A stretch of 64,000 bases of DNA, from the NCBI GenBank assembly GCA_016713175.1, contig JADJPQ010000004.1:248001-312000 (forward strand), read 5' to 3'. Shown in pieces: positions 8,737 to 16,447 of this stretch; within the stretch, counting starts at the first letter, position 1; every line of letters starts with the position of its first letter. Under the pieces are notes generated by a model. It had not been told where the DNA came from, did no database searches, and saw only the letters and a program-made list of their open reading frames with translations. A program made the position numbers and the translations under genes. The stretch comes from Planctomycetota bacterium (GTDB lineage: Bacteria; Planctomycetota; UBA1135; UBA2386).

Positions 8737-10710
8737 TCAGCGGTGCACGCCGACGACGATGCCATCGGCGGATACGGTGACCGCCACTTCGTTGCGCCAG
8801 CTCAGCACGGTCTCCGCGTTCGGGTCGGTGCTGGTCGAGCGGTCGGTTGCGGGGCCGAGGGCGGCGATCACTTCGGTGACGGTCTGACCGAGCCATGGCG
8901 CCTGCGTCGGGGTCGGGTTCGGCACCAGCAGCACCGCATCCGTGGTGACCATCGTGACCTGCCCTTGGGTGAACTGCACCGCGTCGCTGCGTTCCTGGCC
9001 ATCCAGACCGCGATAGCCCCAGATCATCGCTCCCGGTGAGCGCGAGATCGTCAGCGGCGGACCCATTCGCGTCAGCACTTGCTGGCGGGTCATGCCGGCC
9101 AGCCGCATCGCGACGATCGGTCCGATCTCGCGTCGGGACCAGGCGTCGACCTGCAGGTTGGTTGCCATGTAGACTCCGCAACCGGCGATGCCGAGCGCGA
9201 GCAGGCCGATCGTCAGGGGCAGCGCCCGCGGCAGGCGATCCACGAGCGGTTGTCTGCGGTTGCCGGCGAGTTGCCAGGCCTTCTTGATGCCGGCGACGGC
9301 TGCGGCCGCGATCACGAACATGGCCACGAACGGCAGCACGCCGGCGGTCGGTTGGGCGTAGCGCATCGCGATGGCCCATTGTCCGGCGGCGAGGCCGACA
9401 GTCAGCGGCGACGTCACCAGTACGAGCGCGGCGACGTACTGCCAGCGCGGTACCGCCGGGTGGCGCGCCCGCAGGAAGGCCGCCAGGAGGCACAGCCACA
9501 CCAACATCCCGGTCGCGACGAGGGCCCAGCGGAACGGTCCGAGTCGCAACCAGTTCGGTAACGAGACCCGAGGCTGTGGTGGTGCGATCTCCGGCAGGGC
9601 ACCGGTCCAGGGCTTGCCGTCGGCGACGGTGCCCTGAATGGCCGCCAACAGCTGCTCGGCCTGCCGCAACTGCTCGTCTGGGTCACGCTTGGCGAAGTCC
9701 GCCTGCACCTGAGCGTGCACCAACCATGCGATCGGCGCCGCGCAAGCGGCGGCGATCAACACGGCGGCGACCAGCCAGCGCAGCACGCCGCGCGGCGCTG
9801 GCGCAGGCGTCGGCGTCACGGCCGGAGGCGTCGCCGGCTGCTGCCGTTCGAGATCGCGCTGCACCTCGTGCGCGCTCTGGTAGCGCTGCTCGGGCTCGGG
9901 TTGCAGCGTCCGCTGCACGACCTGATCGATGCCCGCCGGCACGCCGGGCTGCCGCGACGCCGGTGCATAGGTGCCGACCGGCAACTTGCCGGTCAGCAGT
10001 TCGTAGAGCACAACGCCGAGCGAGTAGATGTCGGCGCGATGATCGACGCTGCCGCTGCCCTGCCATTGTTCCGGGGCCATGTAGTGCGGCGTGCCGAACA
10101 CCGTCGTCGGACCCGTCAGCGGTGTACGCGGCGGTTCGCCAGCCAGCTTCGCCAGACCGAAGTCGGCGAGCTTGACGAGGCCCGCGCGGTCGACCAGCAC
10201 GTTCTCCGGCTTGATGTCGCGATGCACGACGCCGTGTTGGTGCGCGAAGTGCAGGCCGGCGCAGATCTGTGGCACGATCCGCAGCACCTCGGCCGGCGAC
10301 AGGGTCCCCAGGCGCATCAGCTCGCGCAGGTTGGCGCCGTCGACGAACTCGGTCAGCAGGTAACAGAAGCCCTGCCGTTCGCCGAAGTCGAAGATCGCCA
10401 GTACGTGCGGGTTCGACAGCGCGGCGAGCGCGCGGGCTTCGCGCAGGAAACGGTCGACGAACTGCGGCTTGGCGGCGAGATCCTGGCGCAGGACCTTCAG
10501 CGCGACGGTGCGACCGAGTCGGGTCTGTTCGGCGCGGTAGACCGCGGCCATGCCGCCCTGGCCGACCAGGCCGGTGATCGCCAGTTCGGGGAACGCGCCG
10601 GCCAGTTCGGCGAGTGCGGGCGGAGTCCACGGGGCGATGGAGTCGCCACCACCGGACATCGCGGCGTGCAGCAGGGCGGCAGGATCGGGCGTGCGGTGGG
10701 TCGGGTCCAT
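8737..10710 (-). CDS. Membrane Ser/Thr protein kinase with C-terminal BamE/SmpA-like repeats
   Basis: About 657 residues. Kinase domain at roughly residues 40-290: VGQGGMAAVYRAE (P-loop), VALKVLRQ (Lys), HRDIKPENVL (catalytic loop), DFGLAKL, GTPHYMAPEQ and DIYSLGVVLYELL are all intact. A Pro/Ala linker leads to a hydrophobic segment (VAAVLIAAACAAPIAWLV), and several further membrane spans lie between about 390 and 520. The last 140 residues hold two segments resembling SmpA/BamE-type repeats (LAGMTRQQVLTRMGPP...WGY and LGQTVTEVIAALGPA...LSW). It lies 30 bases downstream of an ECF sigma gene, the usual planctomycete pairing, so it probably signals to or with that sigma factor. A GTG two codons upstream (10716) is an alternative start. 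Confidence 0.92.
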   Translation of the reverse strand: MDPTHRTPDPAALLHAAMSGGGDSIAPWTPPALAELAGAFPELAITGLVGQGGMAAVYRAEQTRLGRTVALKVLRQDLAAKPQFVDRFLREARALAALSNPHVLAIFDFGERQGFCYLLTEFVDGANLRELMRLGTLSPAEVLRIVPQICAGLHFAHQHGVVHRDIKPENVLVDRAGLVKLADFGLAKLAGEPPRTPLTGPTTVFGTPHYMAPEQWQGSGSVDHRADIYSLGVVLYELLTGKLPVGTYAPASRQPGVPAGIDQVVQRTLQPEPEQRYQSAHEVQRDLERQQPATPPAVTPTPAPAPRGVLRWLVAAVLIAAACAAPIAWLVHAQVQADFAKRDPDEQLRQAEQLLAAIQGTVADGKPWTGALPEIAPPQPRVSLPNWLRLGPFRWALVATGMLVWLCLLAAFLRARHPAVPRWQYVAALVLVTSPLTVGLAAGQWAIAMRYAQPTAGVLPFVAMFVIAAAAVAGIKKAWQLAGNRRQPLVDRLPRALPLTIGLLALGIAGCGVYMATNLQVDAWSRREIGPIVAMRLAGMTRQQVLTRMGPPLTISRSPGAMIWGYRGLDGQERSDAVQFTQGQVTMVTTDAVLLVPNPTPTQAPWLGQTVTEVIAALGPATDRSTSTDPNAETVLSWRNEVAVTVSADGIVVGVHR

Positions 10711-10740
10711 GGCCACCGGTGCAGCAGGATGGTCCGGACG

Positions 10741-11478
10741 TTACCGGGATTCGCCGGAATTCCGACCGGGAGCACCGGCCTGCAACGCCGCCAGCAGTTC
10801 CTGCAGTTCGTGGCCGGGGTCGTGGTCGTCGGGCAGGGTGTCGCGGACTTCGGCGATCAGCAGTTCGCGGCAGCGGACGCGGAGTCGGTGGGCGGCGACG
10901 CGCAGCGCGCCCTCGGTGGTGCCGAGGCGGTCGGCCAGCACGGCCCAAGGCTCACGTGGCTGCGTGCCGTCGAGCACCGGCTTCAGTTCGGCGAACAGGG
11001 TCTGTCGGCCGGCGGCGAGTTCGTCCTGCTCGAGTTGCCACAGCGCGCGGTCGATGACGGTTTGTGCCCAACGCCGTTCGAACAGCGCGTCGGCGTCGAG
11101 ATGGTCGACGGCAACGTCCTGCAGCCAGGTCTCCAGCGCGTCGGTGTCGATCGCTAGCGGCCGGCGGCCGCCGCCGCGTCTGCGGGCCGCCGCGCGATCG
11201 CGCTCGTTGCTCCACCAGTGCCGCGCGCAGGTCTTCAGGAACGCGCGGAAGCGGCCGCGCTGCGGATCGGCGGTGCGCAGGCTGTCGCGTTCGAGCAGGT
11301 CGGTGAACAGGCCCTGTGTCAGCTCGGCGGCCCGGTCCTGATTGGCGCCGTGCCGGCGGAAGAACGTGTAGACCGGGGCCTGGTAGGCCGCGCACAGCTC
11401 ACCGAACGCCGCATGGCCCTCGGCGCCGGGCAGTTGAGCGCGCAGGATCAGGCTCCAGCGCGTGGTCTGGAAAGTCAC
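10741..11478 (-). CDS. ECF-type RNA polymerase sigma factor
   Basis: 245 residues. The N-terminus FQTTRWSLILRA matches the planctomycete ECF group that accompanies Ser/Thr kinases. Region 2 is seen as AFGELCAAYQAPVYTFFRR and RAAELTQGLFTDLLER, followed by RFRAFLKTCARHWWSNERD. A region 4 helix-turn-helix lies at about 185-215 (WAVLADRLGTTEGALRVAAH). It would direct RNA polymerase to a target promoter set that I cannot name. The kinase gene starts 30 bases downstream on the same strand, and the zinc-ribbon gene ends 51 bases upstream, so the pair may be read through from the DUF350 operon. No anti-sigma gene is adjacent; the kinase is the likely regulator. Confidence 0.92.
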   Translation of the reverse strand: MTFQTTRWSLILRAQLPGAEGHAAFGELCAAYQAPVYTFFRRHGANQDRAAELTQGLFTDLLERDSLRTADPQRGRFRAFLKTCARHWWSNERDRAAARRRGGGRRPLAIDTDALETWLQDVAVDHLDADALFERRWAQTVIDRALWQLEQDELAAGRQTLFAELKPVLDGTQPREPWAVLADRLGTTEGALRVAAHRLRVRCRELLIAEVRDTLPDDHDPGHELQELLAALQAGAPGRNSGESR

Positions 11479-11529
11479 GGCGACAGCATCGCGAGGTGCG
11501 GGGCGATCCGCAATCTCTCGTGCCCGTTG

Positions 11530-11805
11530 TCAGGGGCGTTGCCGCACGCGCTGCCAGTCCCGATAGGCCTCGTCCGGGTAGGTGAGATGCAGCTCGGCGT
11601 AGCCGCATTCGCCACAGCAGTCGGCTTCGAGAGTCGCGAAGATCGGGCCCTGGAGGAGCCACGCGTCGGGTCTGGTCGCCCCGAGCAAGACCTTCAGCGA
11701 CGCACCCTGAAGCTGGCCCGGATCGACCAGCGGCAGCCTGGGCATGCGTTTGGTTGAGCCGCACCTGCGGCAGACTTGGCCTGCGGCGTCTGGTGGTGAA
11801 CTCAT
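11530..11805 (-). CDS. Small zinc-ribbon protein
   Basis: 91 residues with two Cys pairs: CRRCGS near the N-terminus (residues 12-15) and CCGECGYAEL near 64-70, the spacing of a small zinc ribbon. Proteins of this shape are often annotated as nucleic-acid-binding, but nothing here proves that. The start ATG overlaps the stop of the upstream gene (ATGA at 11805-11802), so translation is probably coupled. The frame continues open far upstream, but that part is antisense-like noise. It is the last of five tightly spaced genes before the sigma/kinase pair. Its role in the operon is unknown. Confidence 0.8.
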   Translation of the reverse strand: MSSPPDAAGQVCRRCGSTKRMPRLPLVDPGQLQGASLKVLLGATRPDAWLLQGPIFATLEADCCGECGYAELHLTYPDEAYRDWQRVRQRP

Positions 11806-12353
11806 TGGATCTCGGCAAGGTAGCCGTAGCCGTCGCCCTGCAGTTCGCGCAGCGAGAACGCCAGGTCCTCGCTGCCTGGCGTCAGGTAGATGCCGCAGCG
11901 GCGCACCGAGGTCCACGGCAACCGGCCGAGCGCTTCGCACAGCGAACGGTAGGTCGTGCGTTCGTGGAACTGCGCCTCCTCGAGATCGCAGACCTCGCGC
12001 AGCACATCCGCGGCGGGCTGGCCGTCGGGCATCAGCATGGCGACGGTGACCAGCACGTGATCGAGCGCGGCGCCGGAATGGTCGCTGACCCAGCGCTCCT
12101 GCGCATCGTCCTCGAGGCCGGTGGTCCACTCGTTCCAGGTGCCCTGGCCATCGGGCACCAGATCCCAGGTACCGACCGTCGCGCGATCGATCGCCTGCGT
12201 CAGCAGGTTGGCGAGCGCGCCGAACAGGCCGCGCTGATCGGCGAGACCGAGGTCCTTCTGGTGCAGCCGCACCAGATCGACGAGCTGGCTGCGCCACGGA
12301 TCGCCGGGCTTGCTGCGGATGCCGAGCTGGACGCCGAAGAAGAGTTCGCTCAT
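11802..12353 (-). CDS. Hypothetical protein of the DUF350/ATP-grasp operon
   Basis: 183 residues, starting MSELFFGVQLG, four bases after the stop of the frameshifted gene. An in-frame upstream ATG is less likely because it would overlap that gene. The protein is soluble, with no signal peptide or membrane span. It is Asp/Gln/Trp-rich, with an alpha-helical N-terminal half and a beta-ending C-terminal half (GIYLTPGSEDLAFSLREL). I do not recognise a family. Its position in an operon whose neighbours act in or at the membrane suggests a cytoplasmic partner, but this is inference. Its stop overlaps the start of the zinc-ribbon gene. Confidence 0.75.
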   Translation of the reverse strand: MSELFFGVQLGIRSKPGDPWRSQLVDLVRLHQKDLGLADQRGLFGALANLLTQAIDRATVGTWDLVPDGQGTWNEWTTGLEDDAQERWVSDHSGAALDHVLVTVAMLMPDGQPAADVLREVCDLEEAQFHERTTYRSLCEALGRLPWTSVRRCGIYLTPGSEDLAFSLRELQGDGYGYLAEIQ

Positions 12354-12357
12354 CGGT

Positions 12358-13658
12358 TCACCCGGAGAAAGAACTGCGGCCCGACGATCGGCCCCAACTG
12401 CCGCCACTGCCGCTCGGAGTGGACCGCCGGGTCGGATCCGGTGTCAGCCCGATGTGCGGCAGGCCGGGCGAGAACTGCGTCGATCGGGTGTTCGGTGTGT
12501 AGTTGCGACCGGTCAGCGGCACGCCGGGATCGGTCGCACGAACGGCGGCTGGCGGCGAATACCACGGGATGTGGTGCCAGAACCAGAAGTGCGATGTCGG
12601 CGAGCCGTGGTAGTAGTACGGCGTTCGCGTACTGCTGGTCGCCGGGGTCGCGGCCGCGGGCGCCGTCGCCGGCTTGAAGTCGCCGAGATCGATCATCCGC
12701 AGCTCGATGCCGTGCTGGCGCCAGGCGACGAACAGTTCGTTCAGGTCGTCGAGTTCCTCATGCGGCACGCCGGCGGGAACGAGGTACAGCACGCGCCGGA
12801 TGCCGAGTTTCTGCATCGCGGCCACGTCGGGCAGGCGCACGCGGTAGCGGTTGTCGAACCGGTTCGGCTCGTTGCGGTAAGCGGCCAGCCGGTTGCGATC
12901 CAACGCGAACAGCACGGGTCGTTCGTCGGTGCCGCGATCGCGATACAGCTTCGGGCCGTGGTACAGCAGTGCCGCCAGCGTCAGGTGCGCGGGCACGACA
13001 CCGAGTGGATGCGGCCAGTTGTCGAACGTCGGCACGACGTGACAGTGCGCCGCTAGCGCCGCGGCGAACGCGACCGACTCGGGGCCGGCCAGATCGACGA
13101 CCAGCGCCAGTTCCTTGCCGGCCAGGCCGCGCAGCAGTTCCTGCATGGCCTCACCGCGGGCGAACGCGACGCCCATGGCCGCCGAGTTCATCGCCGAAAG
13201 GCCCATCAGGCGCGCGTCGGTGGTGTTCTGCAGCACCTGCATCAGCGTCGGGGAGTACCAGGGCAGCAGGTCGGCGCGCAGCGGCCGCAGTCGTTCGGCC
13301 AGCAGCGTGCGCGCGTCGTTGTCGAGCGGTTTGCCATCGCAATCGCTCGGCGTGGCGTCCTGCTGCAACAACGGCTGACCCGGCGTCGCGCCTTGATCCC
13401 AGCCCGCTTCCTTCTGCACCTGCAGCGAGAAGCGCATCGGCGGCGGCGTGTTGCTGCAGCCGCGCAGCAGCAGAGCCGGACCAGCACGGCGCCGGTGGCG
13501 AGCACACAGATCGTGCCGATCGCCGTGCGCCGCGTCGGATCCGCGGCGTTGGCGGCGGCGGCAGCGACGACGCTGCGCTGCCACCAGCGTGCCGACAGCA
13601 GTTCGTTCTGGTCGAACATCCGTTCGGCCGTGAACAACGGTCCCTGGCTCTCGCTCAT
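12358..13658 (-). CDS. Membrane-anchored hypothetical protein, interrupted by an apparent frameshift
   Basis: Translation should begin at the ATG at 13658: it overlaps the upstream stop as ATGA and has GAGGA six bases before it. That frame reads MSESQGPLFTAERMF... to a membrane segment (AIGTICVLATGAVLV) and then turns into Arg/Cys-rich nonsense. The sensible reading continues in another frame from about 13470 (ALLLRGCSNTPPPMRFSLQ) to the stop at 12358. One missing base near 13450-13490 would join the two into one protein of about 433 residues. The body is globular (LALVVDLAGPESVAF, RRVLYLVPAGVP) and ends in an aromatic, His-rich tail (SPTSHFWFWHHIPWY) and a Ser/Gly-rich end. I recognise no family. 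It is either a sequence error or a recent null allele. Confidence 0.7.
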
Positions 13659-14899
13659 GCGTGGTCCTCGGCGAGCAGTGCACCGGCGCAGCGCGCCGAG
13701 GTGTCGGTGATCGTCGTCGCCGGATGCCGGCGCAGCAGCCAGCCGGCGGTCCGGCCGCCGACCAGATACACGCCATGGTTGACGACCTGGCCATCGGCGT
13801 CGGCGGTGGCGGCAAAATGCCGCTGCGCGACCCAGCGCTGCGCGATGGCGTGCGCCAGCGCGTCCTCCCAGACCTCCTGATCGACCAGCGCGCCGACGAT
13901 CACTTCGTCGCCTTCGCAACCGTAGTCCGATTTCAGCACCCAGTGTTCGCGCTGGTGCCACAGTTCGTCGCGCACGTGCTCAAGTCGACGCGTCGGTGGC
14001 AGCCAACGGGCGATCGCCTGCCGGCTGCGCGCCGAGAAGCGATCCTGCTGCTCCCAGCAGAACGCCAGCGAACGCTTGTTCTGCGGCAGCAGCGCGCCGA
14101 ACGGATTGACGACGGCGGTCTTGTTGTGCAGATCGGCCTGCAGCAGCGCCGCCAGCTGGGGACCGAGCGGATCGCGATCCTGGGCCAGTTCCTCGTCATC
14201 GCGGACGGGCAACCGTTCGCACCACCAGTCGGTCTTGTAGTGGCGCAGCAACAGGTCGCACGGCTCATCCAGCACGGCGATGCGCCCATCCGGCGCCATC
14301 GTCAGGTTGAACGGCGAACCGAGCACGACGCGGTGGCCGGCGTGTTGCAGCCAGTCGCGGTACAGCGCGACCATCGCCAGGTCCTCGGTCAGTTCGGTCG
14401 GATAGACGATGCCGATCGTCGCCGGCCCGGCGGTGCCGACGCGGCGCAGATGTGCGGTCAGCATCGCCCGGAAACGGACGGGCAGGGCGGCATTGGGGTC
14501 GCGCAGCCCATGGTCCCTGGCGGCGAGCGCCGACAGGTGTACCGCCTCGGGCTGACCGCTGGGCGTGTCGCAGTTCAGTTCGCAGACCCGGGCGCCATCG
14601 GCGGTGAGGAACACGTCGGCGCGTGCCAGACCATGCCAGTGCGGCAACGATGCCTGCGCCAGCAGCCGTTGCCACGGCGACAGCACGAAGAAGCTGTCGA
14701 GCAGTGCCGGTTCGGCGGTCACCAGATGCACCAGTTCGTCATGCACCGCGGCGATGCCCTCGGCGGCCTGCGCCAGTTCGCGCGCGTGGGTCGGCGTCAG
14801 GACCACGGCGTGCGGGGACAGACGCGGATCGCCGAGGCACCAGGGATCCGTGATGCCGAGCGCGGCGGCACGGGCAGCGAAGTCCGGGTAGTCGTTCAT
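13655..14899 (-). CDS. Glutathionylspermidine-synthase-like ATP-grasp ligase
   Basis: 414 residues resembling the C-terminal synthetase domain of glutathionylspermidine synthase (GSP_synth, an ATP-grasp amidoligase family). Seen: CELNCDTPSGQPEA near residue 110, DLLLRHYKTDWW, NPFGALLPQNKRSLAF, WVLKSDYGCEGDEVIVG (likely nucleotide-binding strand and glycine loop) and VNHGVYLVGGRTAGWLLRR near the end. Such enzymes join a carboxylate to an amine with ATP; the real substrates of stand-alone members are unknown. Stand-alone copies commonly sit beside DUF350 genes (the E. coli yjfC/yjfL pairing), as here. Both ends overlap neighbours as ATGA (DUF350 stop and the frameshifted gene start), so the operon is translationally coupled. 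Confidence 0.88.
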   Translation of the reverse strand: MNDYPDFAARAAALGITDPWCLGDPRLSPHAVVLTPTHARELAQAAEGIAAVHDELVHLVTAEPALLDSFFVLSPWQRLLAQASLPHWHGLARADVFLTADGARVCELNCDTPSGQPEAVHLSALAARDHGLRDPNAALPVRFRAMLTAHLRRVGTAGPATIGIVYPTELTEDLAMVALYRDWLQHAGHRVVLGSPFNLTMAPDGRIAVLDEPCDLLLRHYKTDWWCERLPVRDDEELAQDRDPLGPQLAALLQADLHNKTAVVNPFGALLPQNKRSLAFCWEQQDRFSARSRQAIARWLPPTRRLEHVRDELWHQREHWVLKSDYGCEGDEVIVGALVDQEVWEDALAHAIAQRWVAQRHFAATADADGQVVNHGVYLVGGRTAGWLLRRHPATTITDTSARCAGALLAEDHA

Positions 14900-15720
14900 C
14901 CGAGGGTCCTCAGCAACAAGGCGGCGCCGACGTAGGTGACCGCTTCCATGGCGCCGACACCGACATCGCGGTCGTCACCGATGGCCTTGTCGAGGGCGCC
15001 GCCGAACAACGCCGGCCGTTGGCGCAGCAACAACACCGGCACCAGGAACTGGCGCAGCGGATACACCAGCAGGCCCTCGGCGAGGGCGAGACCGTACTCG
15101 CCCAGTGCGGTGCCCCAGTCGACGAACGGCCCATCGGCGGCGCGCGCGATCAGCAGCGCCAACGCGATCTGCAGGCCGGCATGGGCGACGCCAGCCGCGA
15201 TGTTGCCGCGCAGCGCCTGGTCGACATCGTCATAGGCGGTCAGTCGGCGGAACAACCACACCAGCAGGTGCAGCGACACCTGCGCGATGGCGACGAAGGT
15301 CACCGACAGGCCGAGTTCGCCCAGCGTCCGGCTGCCACAGAGGGCGCCGCCGAGGATGCCGGTGGCGACGATGTGGCCGGTGACGAGCGTCGCGATCGCC
15401 AGATTGCCGTTCTGCAGTGCGGTCGTGACCCGGCCGCTGGCGAGCAGCCGCAGGCCGGCCTGGACGATCAGCTGGAACAACACGAACGCGACCCCCGCAG
15501 ACATCGCGACGTTGGCGATGTCCTGGCCGAGGTGCTCACCGGTGCTGGCATTGCCGACGGCGCCGGCGGTGATCAGGAACAACCCGAGCGTGCGGGCGGC
15601 AGCAATCAGCCGGCCCGCCGGATTGGCGGCGCCGGCATGGCCCATGCGGCCGGGCAGTGCCTGGTCGATCAAGAGGAGGCAGGTCCAGGTGACCAACGCG
15701 AGCGCGAGAGTGGTCAGCAT
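14896..15720 (-). CDS. DUF350-family inner-membrane protein
   Basis: 274 residues and about eight hydrophobic segments, consistent with two DUF350 (UPF0719, YjfL-like) units. The diagnostic stretch is LQNGNLAIATLVTGHIVATG near residue 100, and a second similar unit includes ALRGNIAAGVAHAGLQIALA near 195. No enzymatic motif is present. Family members lie in operons with stand-alone glutathionylspermidine-synthase-like ligases and are thought to act at the membrane, but their function is not established. This is the first gene of the minus-strand operon; the divergent sigma-factor gene starts 157 bases away. Its stop overlaps the ligase start (ATGA at 14899-14896). Confidence 0.87.
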   Translation of the reverse strand: MLTTLALALVTWTCLLLIDQALPGRMGHAGAANPAGRLIAAARTLGLFLITAGAVGNASTGEHLGQDIANVAMSAGVAFVLFQLIVQAGLRLLASGRVTTALQNGNLAIATLVTGHIVATGILGGALCGSRTLGELGLSVTFVAIAQVSLHLLVWLFRRLTAYDDVDQALRGNIAAGVAHAGLQIALALLIARAADGPFVDWGTALGEYGLALAEGLLVYPLRQFLVPVLLLRQRPALFGGALDKAIGDDRDVGVGAMEAVTYVGAALLLRTLG

Positions 15721-15877
15721 CGATGGGGATCAGAGCGCGCCGCGGTGGGCGCGCGCAAGCACGGGATGCCGTCGACGGCCCGTTCTATTCAACGGCGGTC
15801 GGGCGACGACCGGGCAGGCCGCATCCGCATGCGTTACGATGCAGCCGCAGCCCGGTGGCTCCCGGGCCTGCAGCACC

Positions 15878-16447
15878 ATGGCAGAACCCATCAGCGAACC
15901 GGGTGGCCAGCCGTTCCTCGGCCCACACGACCCGAACATGGCCATGCAGCTGACGGCGCTGCAGGCCGAACTGCGGACCCTCGCGGCGGGATATCTGCGC
16001 GGCGAGCGACGGAACCACACGTTGCAACCCACGGCGCTCGTCAACGAAGCGTGTCTGCGGGTGTTGCGGACCGGTGCCAAGGCGACCACCGATCGGGCGC
16101 AACTGCTGGGAGCGGCGGCGACGATGATGCGGCGGATCCTCGTCGACCATGCCCGGCGCCGCACGGCGGCGCGCCGCGGTGGTGGGCGTTGCAGCATCAC
16201 GTTCGACGAGTCGGTGGTGCCCGCGGCCGACTCCGCGGCGGACGTGCTGGCCATCGACGAGGCGCTGCAGCGGCTTTCCGGCCTCGATGCCCGGCAGGCG
16301 CGGATCGTCGAACTGCGATTCTTCGGTGGGTTGTCCGACGACGCCATCGGGGCGGCCCTTGGTGTCTCGCGCCGCACCGTGCAAGGGGACTGGAGCATGG
16401 CAAGGGCCTGGCTCCGCCGCGAACTGGCCGGCGGTGCCCGGCCGTGA
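15878..16447 (+). CDS. ECF sigma factor, TIGR02999-like
   Basis: 189 residues. The signature HTLQPTALVNEACLRVLR (region 2), MMRRILVDHARRRTAARRGG and LDARQARIVELRFFGGLSDD / ALGVSRRTVQGDWSMARAWL (region 4) match the planctomycete/gemmatimonad sigma group known as TIGR02999. An alternative ATG at 15938 would remove 20 residues. The gene overlaps the next one as GTGA, so sigma and kinase are translated together. Unlike the other sigma factor here (10741), this one belongs to a different ECF group, so the two loci are not simple duplicates. A GC-rich hairpin (GCCCGG, 6-base loop, CCGGGC, 15850-15867) precedes the start codon and may affect translation. Confidence 0.92.
   Translation: MAEPISEPGGQPFLGPHDPNMAMQLTALQAELRTLAAGYLRGERRNHTLQPTALVNEACLRVLRTGAKATTDRAQLLGAAATMMRRILVDHARRRTAARRGGGRCSITFDESVVPAADSAADVLAIDEALQRLSGLDARQARIVELRFFGGLSDDAIGAALGVSRRTVQGDWSMARAWLRRELAGGARP

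Noticed and set aside
11802..12297. Upstream extension of the zinc-ribbon frame to 12297
   Set aside because: That part runs antiphase through the upstream gene and is Arg/Ala-rich noise; the ATGA overlap fixes the start at 11805.
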